A stretch of 64,000 nucleotides of DNA, from NCBI GenBank assembly GCA_958296445.1, contig OY282565.1:785936-849935 (forward strand), read 5' to 3'. The DNA is from an uncultured Dehalococcoidia bacterium. GTDB taxonomy: Bacteria; Chloroflexota; Dehalococcoidia; Lucifugimonadales; UBA3495. This document shows positions 26,423 to 34,736 of the stretch, piece by piece. Below the pieces are notes generated by a model. That model was given only the letters and a program-made list of their open reading frames with translations. It had not been told where the DNA came from and made no database searches. Made by a program: the position numbers and the translations under genes. Numbering within the stretch: the stretch's first letter is position 1; every line of letters starts with the position of its first letter.

Positions 26423-26456
26423 ACCGCCAGACTTGGACGGCGCAAGGAGCAAGGCG

Positions 26457-27881
26457 ATGATACGGACGAGCGAGGCATACGGACAGAGCGAACTCTCCCA
26501 AATGGCCCACCTGTTGCGGCGGGCCGGATTCGGCGCAACCTTCGACGAACTGGAGCAATGCCTCTCCCAAGGCTACGAGGCCACCGTGGAGCGGCTGCTG
26601 CGTCCCGAAGACGCCCCGGAGTGGGACGACGCCCTCTTTCGCCGCTACCACGTAGACCAGAACAGCTTAATGCTCATCGAAAGCTCCCAATCCTATTGGC
26701 TCTACCGGATGATTAACTCACCCCGGCCGCTGGAAGAAAAAATCGCCCTTTTCTGGCACGGCCTGTTCGCCACTGCCTACGGCAAGCTCAACCACGCCAA
26801 AGCCGTAGTCAACCAGACCAACACCTTCCGCCGCCACGGATTGGGAACCTTCCGCAACCTCTTGTCGGAGCTGTCCCGCGACCCGGCTATGATTTTCTGG
26901 TTGGACAACAAGGACAACCACAAGGACGCCCCCAACGAAAACTACGGGCGCGAGCTGCTGGAGCTGTTCTCTATGGGCATCGGCGCCTACTCCGAAGCCG
27001 ACGTAAAGGCCGCCGCCCGCGCTTTCACCGGCTGGACCATCGCCAACCAAGACTATATGAGCGTCCGCGCCTCCCGCGATTCCATCTGGCCCCACGGACG
27101 CCTCGACTGGCAGTTTCAGTACCGCCCCGAAGACCACGACGACAGCCCCAAAACCTTCCTGAACCAGACCGGGCGCTTCAACGGCGAGGACGTGCTGGAC
27201 ATCATCTGCGGCCATCCCGCCAGTAGCTGGTTCTTGGCCGGCAAGCTCCACGCCTTCTTTGTTTCCGACCGCCCGGACGAAGCGGCGACCCAAATCATCG
27301 CCGAAGACCTGCGCCGCACCGGGGGCGACGTGCGCTCCGCCCTGCGAGTCATATTCCTGTCCGACTTCTTTAACTCCGAAAAGGCCCGCTACTCCAAAGT
27401 CAAAAGCCCGGCGGAAGTGGTGGCCGGTGTGGCCCGGATGGCCGGGGCCTTCGGCGCCCCCCACTGGAGCATCGTCAACCTAGCCCTGGACGCCAACTTT
27501 ATGGGCCAAGAAATCCTGAACCCCCCCACCGTCGAAGGCTGGCACACCGGCGCCGAATGGGTGGACACCGGCACGCTGATGGAGCGCGTCAACTCGGCGG
27601 CCCTGCTCATCGGCGACCCGGCCCAGCCCGGCGTCCAGAGCGTCATCCGCCGCCTGCGGGACGACCGCCCAACCTACTCCCCGGCCGAACTGGTGGACGC
27701 CTGCCTCGCCCTGTCCGGGGCCCTGGAAGTGTCCGAAGCCACCCGCCGCGAGCTGACCGCCTACGCCGCAACCCAAGGCGAACTGCGCTTCGAGCCGTCC
27801 TACGCCGCCCCCTGCGCCCAACAGCGCGTCGCCGAGCTGCTCCAGCTAATCGTCTCCACCCGCGAATACCAGATGGCCTAG
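26457..27881 (+). CDS. DUF1800 family protein
   Basis: A 474-residue member of DUF1800, recognisable by HLLRRAGFGAT near the start, EKIALFWHGLFATA, LSRDPAMIFWLDN, NENYGRELLELFSMGIG, ARAFTGW and LNPPTVEGW. The family is common in Chloroflexota and Planctomycetes and often pairs with an exported DUF1501 protein; none is visible here, and this copy has no signal peptide. Biochemical function is not established. The start ATG 26457 follows AAGGAGCAAGGCG; a longer in-frame start 24 bases upstream lacks such a site. Confidence 0.85.
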   Translation: MIRTSEAYGQSELSQMAHLLRRAGFGATFDELEQCLSQGYEATVERLLRPEDAPEWDDALFRRYHVDQNSLMLIESSQSYWLYRMINSPRPLEEKIALFWHGLFATAYGKLNHAKAVVNQTNTFRRHGLGTFRNLLSELSRDPAMIFWLDNKDNHKDAPNENYGRELLELFSMGIGAYSEADVKAAARAFTGWTIANQDYMSVRASRDSIWPHGRLDWQFQYRPEDHDDSPKTFLNQTGRFNGEDVLDIICGHPASSWFLAGKLHAFFVSDRPDEAATQIIAEDLRRTGGDVRSALRVIFLSDFFNSEKARYSKVKSPAEVVAGVARMAGAFGAPHWSIVNLALDANFMGQEILNPPTVEGWHTGAEWVDTGTLMERVNSAALLIGDPAQPGVQSVIRRLRDDRPTYSPAELVDACLALSGALEVSEATRRELTAYAATQGELRFEPSYAAPCAQQRVAELLQLIVSTREYQMA

Positions 27882-27914
27882 CCCGCAACACCCCCACACC
27901 CCGGAGAGATGCCT

Positions 27915-28235
27915 ATGCTGCTCACCCAAGACGTCAAAAAAGAAATCCTGAAGTTCATCGAAAAGAAAATCGAAACCGACGAAATGTGGGCCGAAGCCTT
28001 CAGCAAGCTAATCACCCTAGACGAGCCCGACCAAAACGGCGCCGTCTGGGATATGCTCGAGTCCATCAAGGACTCGATGCGGTGGGATGAGTCCTTCGCC
28101 AAACACCCGGAAGTGCTGGAAAAACTAGCGGAGGGCGCACTGAAATCCTACAAAGAGGGGAAAACAATCTCCCTGGACGAGTTTCTTGCGCTAACCGCAG
28201 AAGACGATTATCGGTCGCCGGACGACAGGAAGTGA
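27915..28235 (+). CDS. Putative antitoxin of a RelE-type module
   Basis: About 106 residues, acidic and helical, with a C-terminal segment KTISLDEFLALTAEDD reminiscent of antitoxin tails that wrap around RelE-family toxins. No clear DNA-binding fold was recognised. The ATG at 27915 is chosen because GGAGAG lies 6 bases before it; the ATG at 27909 directly abuts this site. The stop overlaps the GTG start of the toxin gene, the usual arrangement of type II modules. Identification rests mainly on the partner. Confidence 0.55.
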   Translation: MLLTQDVKKEILKFIEKKIETDEMWAEAFSKLITLDEPDQNGAVWDMLESIKDSMRWDESFAKHPEVLEKLAEGALKSYKEGKTISLDEFLALTAEDDYRSPDDRK

Positions 28236-28495
28236 TTTCACGCACAAGCTCCGAATTTTGGGATGCGTTCAGGAAACTGAATCCTGAGATACAACGCAAA
28301 GTCCGGCGAGCATACGCATTGTTCAAAGATAACCCGCGGCACTCCAGCTTGAAATTCAAGCGAGTACAAGGGACGAGAAACCTTTGCTCCGCCAGGATAG
28401 ACTCAAATTACCGGGTGATGGGCAGGATTGATGGTAGCCTGATAATCTGGTATTGGGTTGGCCCTCACGACGAATACGATAGGATGATTCCCTGA
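28232..28495 (+). CDS. RelE/ParE-family toxin
   Basis: An 87-residue basic protein with the RelE/ParE plan: helix pair SEFWDAFRKLNPEIQRKVRR, AYALFKDNPRHSSLKFKRV, then strands with SARIDSNYRVMG and a final WVGPHDEYD, which resembles the HxxYD end of HigB/RelE-like mRNA interferases. It starts at a GTG overlapping the antitoxin stop (GTGA), so translation is coupled. It probably cleaves mRNA at the ribosome or inhibits gyrase; the fold does not decide which. The last residues abut the ATG of the next gene. Confidence 0.7.
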   Translation: MISRTSSEFWDAFRKLNPEIQRKVRRAYALFKDNPRHSSLKFKRVQGTRNLCSARIDSNYRVMGRIDGSLIIWYWVGPHDEYDRMIP

Positions 28496-28496
28496 T

Positions 28497-29549
28497 ATGA
28501 CCACCACCACCGCAGCCATTCGTTACAGCCACACCGTAGGCTCGCTCTCCAACCAGGGCCGCGGGTTCCAGAACCCGGTAGATTTGGCGCTGGACTCCCA
28601 AGGCGTGATATATGTGCTTAACCGGGCCGGGCCGGAACTCCCCCTGCGCCTGCCCTACAAGCGCGTGTCTATGTGTACCGTGGACGAGGAATACTTGGGC
28701 GAATTCGGCGCCGGCGGCACCGCCCCCGGCGAATTTTGGTGGCCCAGCGCCCTCGCCTTCGACCGCCGCGACCGCCTCTATGTGGCCGACGAAGCCCTCA
28801 ACCGCATCACCGTATTCAACACCCAGGGCGAAACTCTGGATACTTGGGGCGAAGCCGGGGCCGCCCCCGGCCAGCTCAACCGCCCCTCGGGCATCGCCGT
28901 GGACGCCGCCGACAACCTGCTGGTTGCCGACAGCGGCAACCACCGGATACAGATGTTTACCGCCGATGGCCGCTTCCTCCAAAGCTGGGGCGGATTCGGC
29001 GACGGCCCGGGCCGCTTCAACACGCCCTGGGGCCTAGCCCTAGACAGCGCGGGCAGCGTCTACGTATCCGATTGGGGCAACGACCGGATTCAGAAGCTGG
29101 ACGCCGCCGGGCAGTATCTGGCCCAATTCCCCCGGCCCGGCGCCCCGATCCCCCAAGAGCGGCGCATCCGCCGCCCCGCCGGGCTGTGTGTTGACGCCGA
29201 GGGCATAATATACGTGGCCGACTGGGGCAACGAGCGCGTGCGCGTGCTGTCCCCCGAGGGCGAACTGCTGGCTACGCTGCGGGGCGACTCCCAAACCCCC
29301 ACTTGGGCCAACGAGTATTTTCAGGCCAACCCCGAGGAAGCCGCCCTGCGCCTAGAGGCCGACCTGTCGCCCGCCGTTGCCCCGCCCGGAGGTTTCGGAA
29401 CAACGCCCGACCGCGAGGAGTCGGCCAACGTGGAAAAGCTGTTCTGGGGGCCGACATCCGTGAAACTCGACGGGCGCGGCAACCTGCTGGTAGCCGATAG
29501 CTGCCGCCACCGCATTCAAGTCTACCGCTGGGAAGGCCGGACGGAGTAG
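28497..29549 (+). CDS. NHL-repeat beta-propeller protein
   Basis: A 350-residue protein made of six NHL-like repeats, each with a pattern such as FNRPSGIAVDAADNLLVADS / GNHRIQMF. Successive units are seen at about 20-50, 70-105, 115-150, 165-200, 225-260 and 310-345. No signal peptide or catalytic residues are evident, so it is a cytosolic six-bladed propeller, probably for protein or ligand binding. Its ATG lies one base after the toxin stop and its end 2 bases before the MFS gene, so it shares an operon with both. Confidence 0.85.
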   Translation: MTTTTAAIRYSHTVGSLSNQGRGFQNPVDLALDSQGVIYVLNRAGPELPLRLPYKRVSMCTVDEEYLGEFGAGGTAPGEFWWPSALAFDRRDRLYVADEALNRITVFNTQGETLDTWGEAGAAPGQLNRPSGIAVDAADNLLVADSGNHRIQMFTADGRFLQSWGGFGDGPGRFNTPWGLALDSAGSVYVSDWGNDRIQKLDAAGQYLAQFPRPGAPIPQERRIRRPAGLCVDAEGIIYVADWGNERVRVLSPEGELLATLRGDSQTPTWANEYFQANPEEAALRLEADLSPAVAPPGGFGTTPDREESANVEKLFWGPTSVKLDGRGNLLVADSCRHRIQVYRWEGRTE

Positions 29550-29551
29550 GG

Positions 29552-31009
29552 ATGATTCCAAACAATCAGCCAGCCGCGCAACCGGCGGCACAACGCCGGG
29601 GCGCCTACTATGGCTGGTACGTCGTGGTGACCGCTATGTTCATCGCCGCAGTCACCACCGGAGCCCGCAACGGCTTTGGCGTTTTCGTAATCCCGATGAG
29701 CGAATCCTTTGAGTGGAACCGCACCACTATATCCGTCGCCGCCGGTATCGGCTTTCTGATGAACGGGATTACCCAGCCCCTAGTGGGCCACCTGTTCGAC
29801 AAATTCAACTCCCGCAAGGTCATTCTCATCAGCCTGCTGGTGGCCGGCATAGCCACCGCCGGGTTGAGCCTGACTTTCCATTACCTTTTCCTAGTGTTCT
29901 TGTTCAGCTTCGTGCTGTCCACCGCGATGAGCGGCGCGTCCATCGGCACACTAGCGCCGCTGCTGGCCCGGTGGTTCGTGAAGCGCCGCACCACGGTGCT
30001 GGGGCTGGTGGCGGCCGGCACATCCTTGGGCGGGCTGATACTGATTCCCTTCAGTGCCTACATAGTAGAGCTGTTCAACTGGCGGGTGTCTTGGATTGCT
30101 CTGGGTATGATCGTAACTTTTCTGGCCCTGCCTTTGGGCTTTATATTCCTGCGCAACAACCCGGCGCAGATGGGCCTGCTGCCCGACGGAGACCCAGCCC
30201 CCCCTTCCGGCGCGGCGGGCAGCGCCCCGGTGCGCTCGCGCGGTATGTTCGAGGTTGACCAGTGGCGGCAGTGTTTCCGCTCGCCGCCTATCTGGAACCT
30301 TTCCGCCGCCTACACCGTTTGCGGCGTGACCGTAGGTCTCATATCCGTCCACTTCGTGGCTTACGCCGATGAACAAGTGGGAGTTTCGCCCACGATGGCC
30401 GGCCTGATCTTTGGCATTCTGACGGGCCTGAACGTGATAGGCGCCATCGGCGGCGGCTGGCTGGCCGACCGTTTTGGACGCAAGAACGTGTTAGGGACGG
30501 TCTACGCCGTGCGAGGCATCGCCTACCTAGTATTGATAGGCGGCCTGCTTTCGGTAGACAGTATTTTTCTGGGCGGAGGCGAAGTTGGCTACGGCGGAGT
30601 CAGCATGGCAGGAGATCCGTTGGGGTCTTTCCGGGTGGACAAGTTCACCATTCCTTTCCTAGGATCGCCGGGGGTGACGAGCCTTTGGCTGTTCGCCATA
30701 CTGGCCGGCTTTTCTTGGATTGCCAGCGTGCCGATCACCACGTCGCTGACTGCCGAGGTTTACGGGCTGCGGGCGCTGGCGACCATTTCGGGAATTTCCT
30801 TCCTGTGCCACCAAGTAGGCGCCTTTGTCAGCATCATACTGGCGGGAGTGCTGTTCGACCGGACCGGCTCCTACCTGCTGCCCTTCGCCCTCGCCGGCGC
30901 CCTGCTGATTCCCGCGTCCATAGCCGCATACACCATCAACGAAAAGAAATACTCAGTGCGCTACCAAACCGCCCCCGCCCCCGCAGCAGGCGCCGCAGCC
31001 GGGGATTAG
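29552..31009 (+). CDS. MFS transporter, monocarboxylate/OFA-like
   Basis: A 485-residue major facilitator with about 12 hydrophobic segments. The start YYGWYVVVTAMFIAAVTTGARNGF... matches the N-terminal helix of the MCT/OFA branch, followed by SESFEWNRTTIS and a GHLFDKFNSRKV loop between helices 2 and 3. The second half shows GGWLADRFGRKNV. An extra stretch after about residue 340 (GGEVGYGGVSMAGDP) is an unusual insertion. Substrates of this branch are organic anions such as oxalate, formate or monocarboxylates. It starts 2 bases after the NHL gene. Confidence 0.85.
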   Translation: MIPNNQPAAQPAAQRRGAYYGWYVVVTAMFIAAVTTGARNGFGVFVIPMSESFEWNRTTISVAAGIGFLMNGITQPLVGHLFDKFNSRKVILISLLVAGIATAGLSLTFHYLFLVFLFSFVLSTAMSGASIGTLAPLLARWFVKRRTTVLGLVAAGTSLGGLILIPFSAYIVELFNWRVSWIALGMIVTFLALPLGFIFLRNNPAQMGLLPDGDPAPPSGAAGSAPVRSRGMFEVDQWRQCFRSPPIWNLSAAYTVCGVTVGLISVHFVAYADEQVGVSPTMAGLIFGILTGLNVIGAIGGGWLADRFGRKNVLGTVYAVRGIAYLVLIGGLLSVDSIFLGGGEVGYGGVSMAGDPLGSFRVDKFTIPFLGSPGVTSLWLFAILAGFSWIASVPITTSLTAEVYGLRALATISGISFLCHQVGAFVSIILAGVLFDRTGSYLLPFALAGALLIPASIAAYTINEKKYSVRYQTAPAPAAGAAAGD

Positions 31010-31058
31010 CGCCCCGGCCAACAACCACCGGAAACGACGCGGCAATCAGGAGAACCCT

Positions 31059-31349
31059 ATGGCGCAAATCAGCACAGACCTAGACGAAGCGGCCTGCCAC
31101 GAAATTATGCGCCGCTACAAACTAGCCAGCAAAGGCGAGGCCATCAACCTCGCCCTCCGCAAGCTCGCCGCCGAACCCCCGCCCTACATACCGCCAACCG
31201 CCAAACCCCTGTCCGCCGACGAAATCCGCGCCTTTGAGGGCATCGGCTGGGATGGCGACCTAGACGCTATGCGTTCCGGCGGCGGCCAACAGCTACCGGA
31301 AACGCCGCCAATCAGGAGAACCCTATGGCGCACATCAGCACAGACCTAG
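31059..31349 (+). CDS. VapB-like antitoxin, tandem copy 1
   Basis: The first ~80 residues resemble type II antitoxins of the VapB family (MAQISTDLDEAACHEIMRRY, KLASKGEAINLALRKLA, then a Pro-rich stretch and LDAMR end). A 266-bp tandem duplication follows, and the frame of this copy now runs past the original end (DAMRSG) into the second copy for about 18 residues. No VapC PIN-domain toxin is encoded next to it, so it is an orphan antitoxin or its toxin has been lost. Confidence 0.6.
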   Translation: MAQISTDLDEAACHEIMRRYKLASKGEAINLALRKLAAEPPPYIPPTAKPLSADEIRAFEGIGWDGDLDAMRSGGGQQLPETPPIRRTLWRTSAQT

Positions 31350-31557
31350 ACGAAGCGGCCTGCCACGAAATTATGCGCCGCTACAAACTAGCCAGCAAAG
31401 GCGAGGCCATCAACCTCGCCCTCCGCAAGCTCGCCGCCGAACCCCCGCCTACACACCGCCAACCGCCAAACCCCTGTCCGCCGACGAAATCCGCGCCCTG
31501 CGGGGTATCGGATGGGAAGGTGACCTAGACGCTATGCGTTCCGGCGCGTTGCCGTGA
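31325..31557 (+). pseudogene. VapB-like antitoxin, tandem copy 2, frameshifted
   Basis: The second unit of the 266-bp duplication repeats the first 40 residues almost exactly, then a one-base loss (CCGCCCTAC to CCGCCTAC near 31447) shifts the frame. If the base is restored the sequence continues SADEIRALRGIGWEGDLDAMRSGALP and stops at 31557, which reveals the ancestral C-terminus missing from copy 1. As it stands, the frame ends early at 31528. Confidence 0.7.
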
Positions 31558-31573
31558 CTCCAGTTGACTCTTC

Positions 31574-31602
31574 TTGACAAATCTACCAGAACAATGTAGG
31601 TT
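31574..31602 (+). promoter_or_regulatory. Sigma-70-type promoter of the ParA pair
   Basis: TTGACA (31574-31579), 17-base spacer, TAGGTT (31597-31602), 29 bases before the ATG of the ParA gene, which has AGAGGTG upstream. The same two boxes and spacing occur before the ilvB T-box leader. Confidence 0.5.
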
Positions 31603-31630
31603 ACGAGCAGTTTTTACAGAGGTGAATTAA

Positions 31631-32470
31631 ATGGCTGTGAAAGTGGCGCTGGTCAATCGAAAAGGAGGTGTAGGTAAATCCACGCTTGCGGTAAACCTCG
31701 CATGGGAATTTACTGATGCGTCGAAAAGGGTCCTAGTGGTTGACTTGGACCCTCAATTTAACGCAAGCCAATATCTTCTTGGCGTGCACATATATGAAAA
31801 TATAGTATACAGAGCAAACTCTCCAACAGTCTGGAGTATCTTTGAGCAATTCACGAGGACTCCCGAAAACTCTGTCAGACCCTCATTGTCCCCAGATTCA
31901 ATTATCAGATACGTTACAGGAAACCGCTTTGGCGGCAGGCTCGACCTGATTCCTGCACAACTGGAGTTAGCGGATACGCTGAGACGTCCCGCCGGAAAAG
32001 AACATCTGTTGGCGAGGTTTATATCAGAGGTAGAGAATGAATACGACCTTATCCTCTTCGACTGTTCACCTACCGAGTCGTTGTTTACCATTGCAGCTTA
32101 CTTGGCAAGCGATCACATTTTAGTTCCGGTCAAGCCTGAGTATCTGTCGACAATTGGGCTTAATTTGCTTGTGAGGTCAATAGAGGATTTTCGCGATGAA
32201 TTCCCAGACTCTCAGCTTCATCTGGCCGGAATTGTGTTCAATGCTACATCAGGATACTCACCAGAAGAGAGCATATCTAAAAGAGAAGTGCGTCAAATCG
32301 CTTCTCAGAATAGCTGGTATGTATTCGATAACGAGATAAGTTATTCTCGTTCTTACCCTAAAGGAGCCCGCGAAAGTAGCTCTATATCTCGCACATCATA
32401 TGCTAGATATTGGTTAATGGAGGAGTTCAGAGCTGTTGCAGGCGAATTTGCAATGCGAGTTGGGTTATGA
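31631..32470 (+). CDS. ParA/MinD-like ATPase
   Basis: A 279-residue P-loop ATPase with the deviant Walker A KGGVGKST (residues 11-18), the A' motif LVVDLDPQFNAS, and the Walker B region LILFDCSPTES. It is the ParA/Soj type used for DNA or cargo positioning, here without a ParB or centromere-like repeats nearby. It is clearly AT-richer than the genome backbone and lies with its partner between an orphan antitoxin and a strong terminator, so it looks like a small acquired cassette rather than the chromosome partition locus. The stop overlaps the partner's ATG (ATGA). Confidence 0.85.
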   Translation: MAVKVALVNRKGGVGKSTLAVNLAWEFTDASKRVLVVDLDPQFNASQYLLGVHIYENIVYRANSPTVWSIFEQFTRTPENSVRPSLSPDSIIRYVTGNRFGGRLDLIPAQLELADTLRRPAGKEHLLARFISEVENEYDLILFDCSPTESLFTIAAYLASDHILVPVKPEYLSTIGLNLLVRSIEDFRDEFPDSQLHLAGIVFNATSGYSPEESISKREVRQIASQNSWYVFDNEISYSRSYPKGARESSSISRTSYARYWLMEEFRAVAGEFAMRVGL

Positions 32471-32997
32471 CTGCGCAACAAGAAATAAAGTTACTGATAG
32501 ACATAGCCAAGTTGCTCGACAAGTACGGCACAGAGTCATTTGAGAGACTGGCCGACTCTTTGTCTTCGCCGGAAACCATCCAAGTATGGGTCGATTTCTT
32601 GCGGAAAAGCTCTAGTGTTGCCCAAGAAATCGGATTTGAGCAGAGCGGCAAAGAGAAGCATAGCCCACAGCGTTCCGCAAAAGCGGAGTTGGAAAATATC
32701 AAAATTGGTGACCCTGAAAAATACGAAGTCTTGAACAGCTTTTATGATGCACTCCAGTCCAAAACTGTCTTGCCAACGTTGCGTGAAATTCGCTATTTCG
32801 CAGAAGATGGAGGCTTGCCTTCAGTAAGAGCCAACACTCGTGAGAAGGCAATATCTCCTCTTATCAAATCGATGATTCCACTGGGCATCAGCGAAATCAA
32901 CTCGCTAATCGGGTCGTTGCGGTTTTCACGATCGGAATCTTTTAATGATCTTGCCGGGTGGAGTGATATTATATTAAACAAAAAAGGGCGCAAATAG
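32467..32997 (+). CDS. Unknown partner of the ParA-like ATPase
   Basis: A 176-residue soluble protein with no domain I recognise. The N-terminal half is helical (LLIDIAKLLDKYGTESFERLADSL); the C-terminal half (from about 95) has LPTLREIRYFAEDGGLP and ends with a basic KKGRK. The 4-base ATGA overlap with the ParA gene indicates coupled translation and a shared task. It is not similar to ParB in any motif I can see. A strong terminator overlaps its stop codon. Confidence 0.75.
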   Translation: MTAQQEIKLLIDIAKLLDKYGTESFERLADSLSSPETIQVWVDFLRKSSSVAQEIGFEQSGKEKHSPQRSAKAELENIKIGDPEKYEVLNSFYDALQSKTVLPTLREIRYFAEDGGLPSVRANTREKAISPLIKSMIPLGISEINSLIGSLRFSRSESFNDLAGWSDIILNKKGRK

Positions 32998-33030
32998 GGC
33001 AGGGTTTCAACCCTGCCCTATTTCTTTTGT
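32992..33030. terminator. Strong bidirectional terminator between ParA pair and glnS
   Basis: A perfect 13-bp stem AAATAGGGCAGGG / CCCTGCCCTATTT with a 6-base loop followed by CTTTTGTTTTC; on the opposite strand the stem is followed by TTTG...CCCTTTTTT. It can stop both the ParA pair and the convergent glnS transcript. Confidence 0.88.
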
Positions 33031-33050
33031 TTTCTATGTGCTACCCATCC

Positions 33051-34736
33051 CTATGCCCCGCGCCCCCGACGCGCCCACGAGTCGCGCAGGGCCACCGTGC
33101 GGTTGAACACTAGCGCGTCGGGGGCGCTATCCTTGTCGGCGCAGAAGTAGCCCTGCCGCAGAAACTGGCAGCGGTAGCCGGGCTGCGCCCCGGCCAGCGA
33201 CGGCTCTACTTTGGCGGCCACCACCCGCAGCGAATCCGGGTTCAGATTGTCGGTGAACGCGCCCCCTTCCGGCGTGTCGCTGGGATCTTCCTGCGTAAAC
33301 AAGTGGTCATAAAGCCGCACCTCGGCCTCTACGCAATGCTCCGCCGAAACCCAATGCGATGTGCCGCGCACCCGCCGCCCGTCGGCGGAAGTGCCGCCCC
33401 GGGTGTCCGGGTCGTAGACGCAACGCAGCTCCGTAATCTCGCCGGTCGCCTCGTCCTTCACCACGCCGGTGCAGGTAACGTAATAGGCGTCCTTCAGCCG
33501 CACCTCGCGGCCCGGTGAAAGCCGGTGAAAGCCCCGCGGCGGCGTTTCCGCGAAATCGTCCCGCTCAATATACAGCGTGCGCGAAAAGGGCAACAGGCGA
33601 TGACCGGCGGCGGCGTCCTCCGGGTTGTTTTCCGACTCTACGTATTCGACCTGCCCCTCCGGGTAGTTTTCGATAACCAGCTTCACCGGGTCAAGAACCG
33701 CCATCACCCGCGGCGCGGTGCGGTTCAGGTTTTCCCGCAACGAATGCTCCAGCAGCGCGATGTCCGTCCAAGTGTCGCGCTTGGCGACGCCGATGCGCTC
33801 GCAAAAATCGCGGATGGCCTCGGGGGTATACCCCCGCCGCCGCAGGCCGGAAAGCGTGGGCATTCGCGGGTCGTCCCAGCCGTTGACATACCCCCCCTCC
33901 ACCAACTGAATCAGCCGCCGCTTGCTCAGCACGGTATAGGTGAGGTTCAGCCGGGCGAACTCGATTTGTTGCGGGTGATAAATGTCCAGCTCGTCCAGAA
34001 ACCAGTCATACAGGGCGCGATGCCCCTCGAACTCCAAAGTGCAGATGGAATGCGTAACCCCCTCGATGGAATCCGACTGCCCGTGAGCGAAATCGTACAT
34101 CGGATAGATTACCCAATCGTCGCCGGTGCGATGGTGCGACGCTTTCAGAATGCGGTAAAGCACCGGGTCGCGCAGGTTCAGGTTGGGCGAGGCCATATCT
34201 ACCTTGGCCCGCAGCACCCGGCTGCCCTCGTCGAACTCGCCGGCCCGCATCCGCCGGAACAAGTCTAGGTTCTCGGCTATGGGGCGCTCGCGGTAGGGGC
34301 TTTCCCGCCCAGGCTCGGTGAGAGTGCCGCGGTACTCCCGTATCTGCTCAAAGGTGAGGTCGTCAACGTAGGCTTTGCCCTTGCGGACAAGGTCAACGGC
34401 CATTTCGTATAGCTGCTCGAAGTAGTCCGAGGCGTAAAACAGGTTGTCGCCCCAGTCCCAGCCCAGCCAGCGCACGTCTTCCAGGATGGAGTTGACGTAC
34501 TCCACCTCTTCCCGCGTCGGATTGGTGTCGTCGAACCGCATATTGCACTGGCCGCCGTTCTCCGCCGCCAGCCCGAAGTTGAGGCAAGCGGATTTGGCGT
34601 GTCCGATGTGCAGGTAGCCGTTGGGTTCCGGCGGAAAGCGGGTAATGACCAGCCCGCCGAACTTGTTGCTGCGGTTATCGTCGGCGACGATGGCGCGAAT
34701 AAAGTCGCTACCCGCCGAAATGCCGGTTTGTGTCAT
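33051..34736 (-). CDS. glnS: Glutaminyl-tRNA synthetase
   Basis: A 561-residue class I synthetase that charges tRNA-Gln with glutamine. The HIGH motif is in [15 protein letters not shown], followed by [15 protein letters not shown] and VRWLGWDWG; the KMSKS loop reads TVLSKRRL; the anticodon-binding beta-barrels form the C-terminus ([24 protein letters not shown]). The start ATG at 34736 (MTQTGIS) overlaps the end of gltX by 29 bases, so the two are co-transcribed. GlnRS is patchy in bacteria that otherwise use GatCAB transamidation, so a horizontal origin is plausible. Confidence 0.93.
   Translation of the reverse strand: MTQTGISAGSDFIRAIVADDNRSNKFGGLVITRFPPEPNGYLHIGHAKSACLNFGLAAENGGQCNMRFDDTNPTREEVEYVNSILEDVRWLGWDWGDNLFYASDYFEQLYEMAVDLVRKGKAYVDDLTFEQIREYRGTLTEPGRESPYRERPIAENLDLFRRMRAGEFDEGSRVLRAKVDMASPNLNLRDPVLYRILKASHHRTGDDWVIYPMYDFAHGQSDSIEGVTHSICTLEFEGHRALYDWFLDELDIYHPQQIEFARLNLTYTVLSKRRLIQLVEGGYVNGWDDPRMPTLSGLRRRGYTPEAIRDFCERIGVAKRDTWTDIALLEHSLRENLNRTAPRVMAVLDPVKLVIENYPEGQVEYVESENNPEDAAAGHRLLPFSRTLYIERDDFAETPPRGFHRLSPGREVRLKDAYYVTCTGVVKDEATGEITELRCVYDPDTRGGTSADGRRVRGTSHWVSAEHCVEAEVRLYDHLFTQEDPSDTPEGGAFTDNLNPDSLRVVAAKVEPSLAGAQPGYRCQFLRQGYFCADKDSAPDALVFNRTVALRDSWARRGRGA

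Noticed and set aside
31631-32997. Chromosomal parAB-parS partition locus
   Set aside because: The second gene has no ParB motif, no inverted repeats resembling parS were seen, and composition differs from the backbone.
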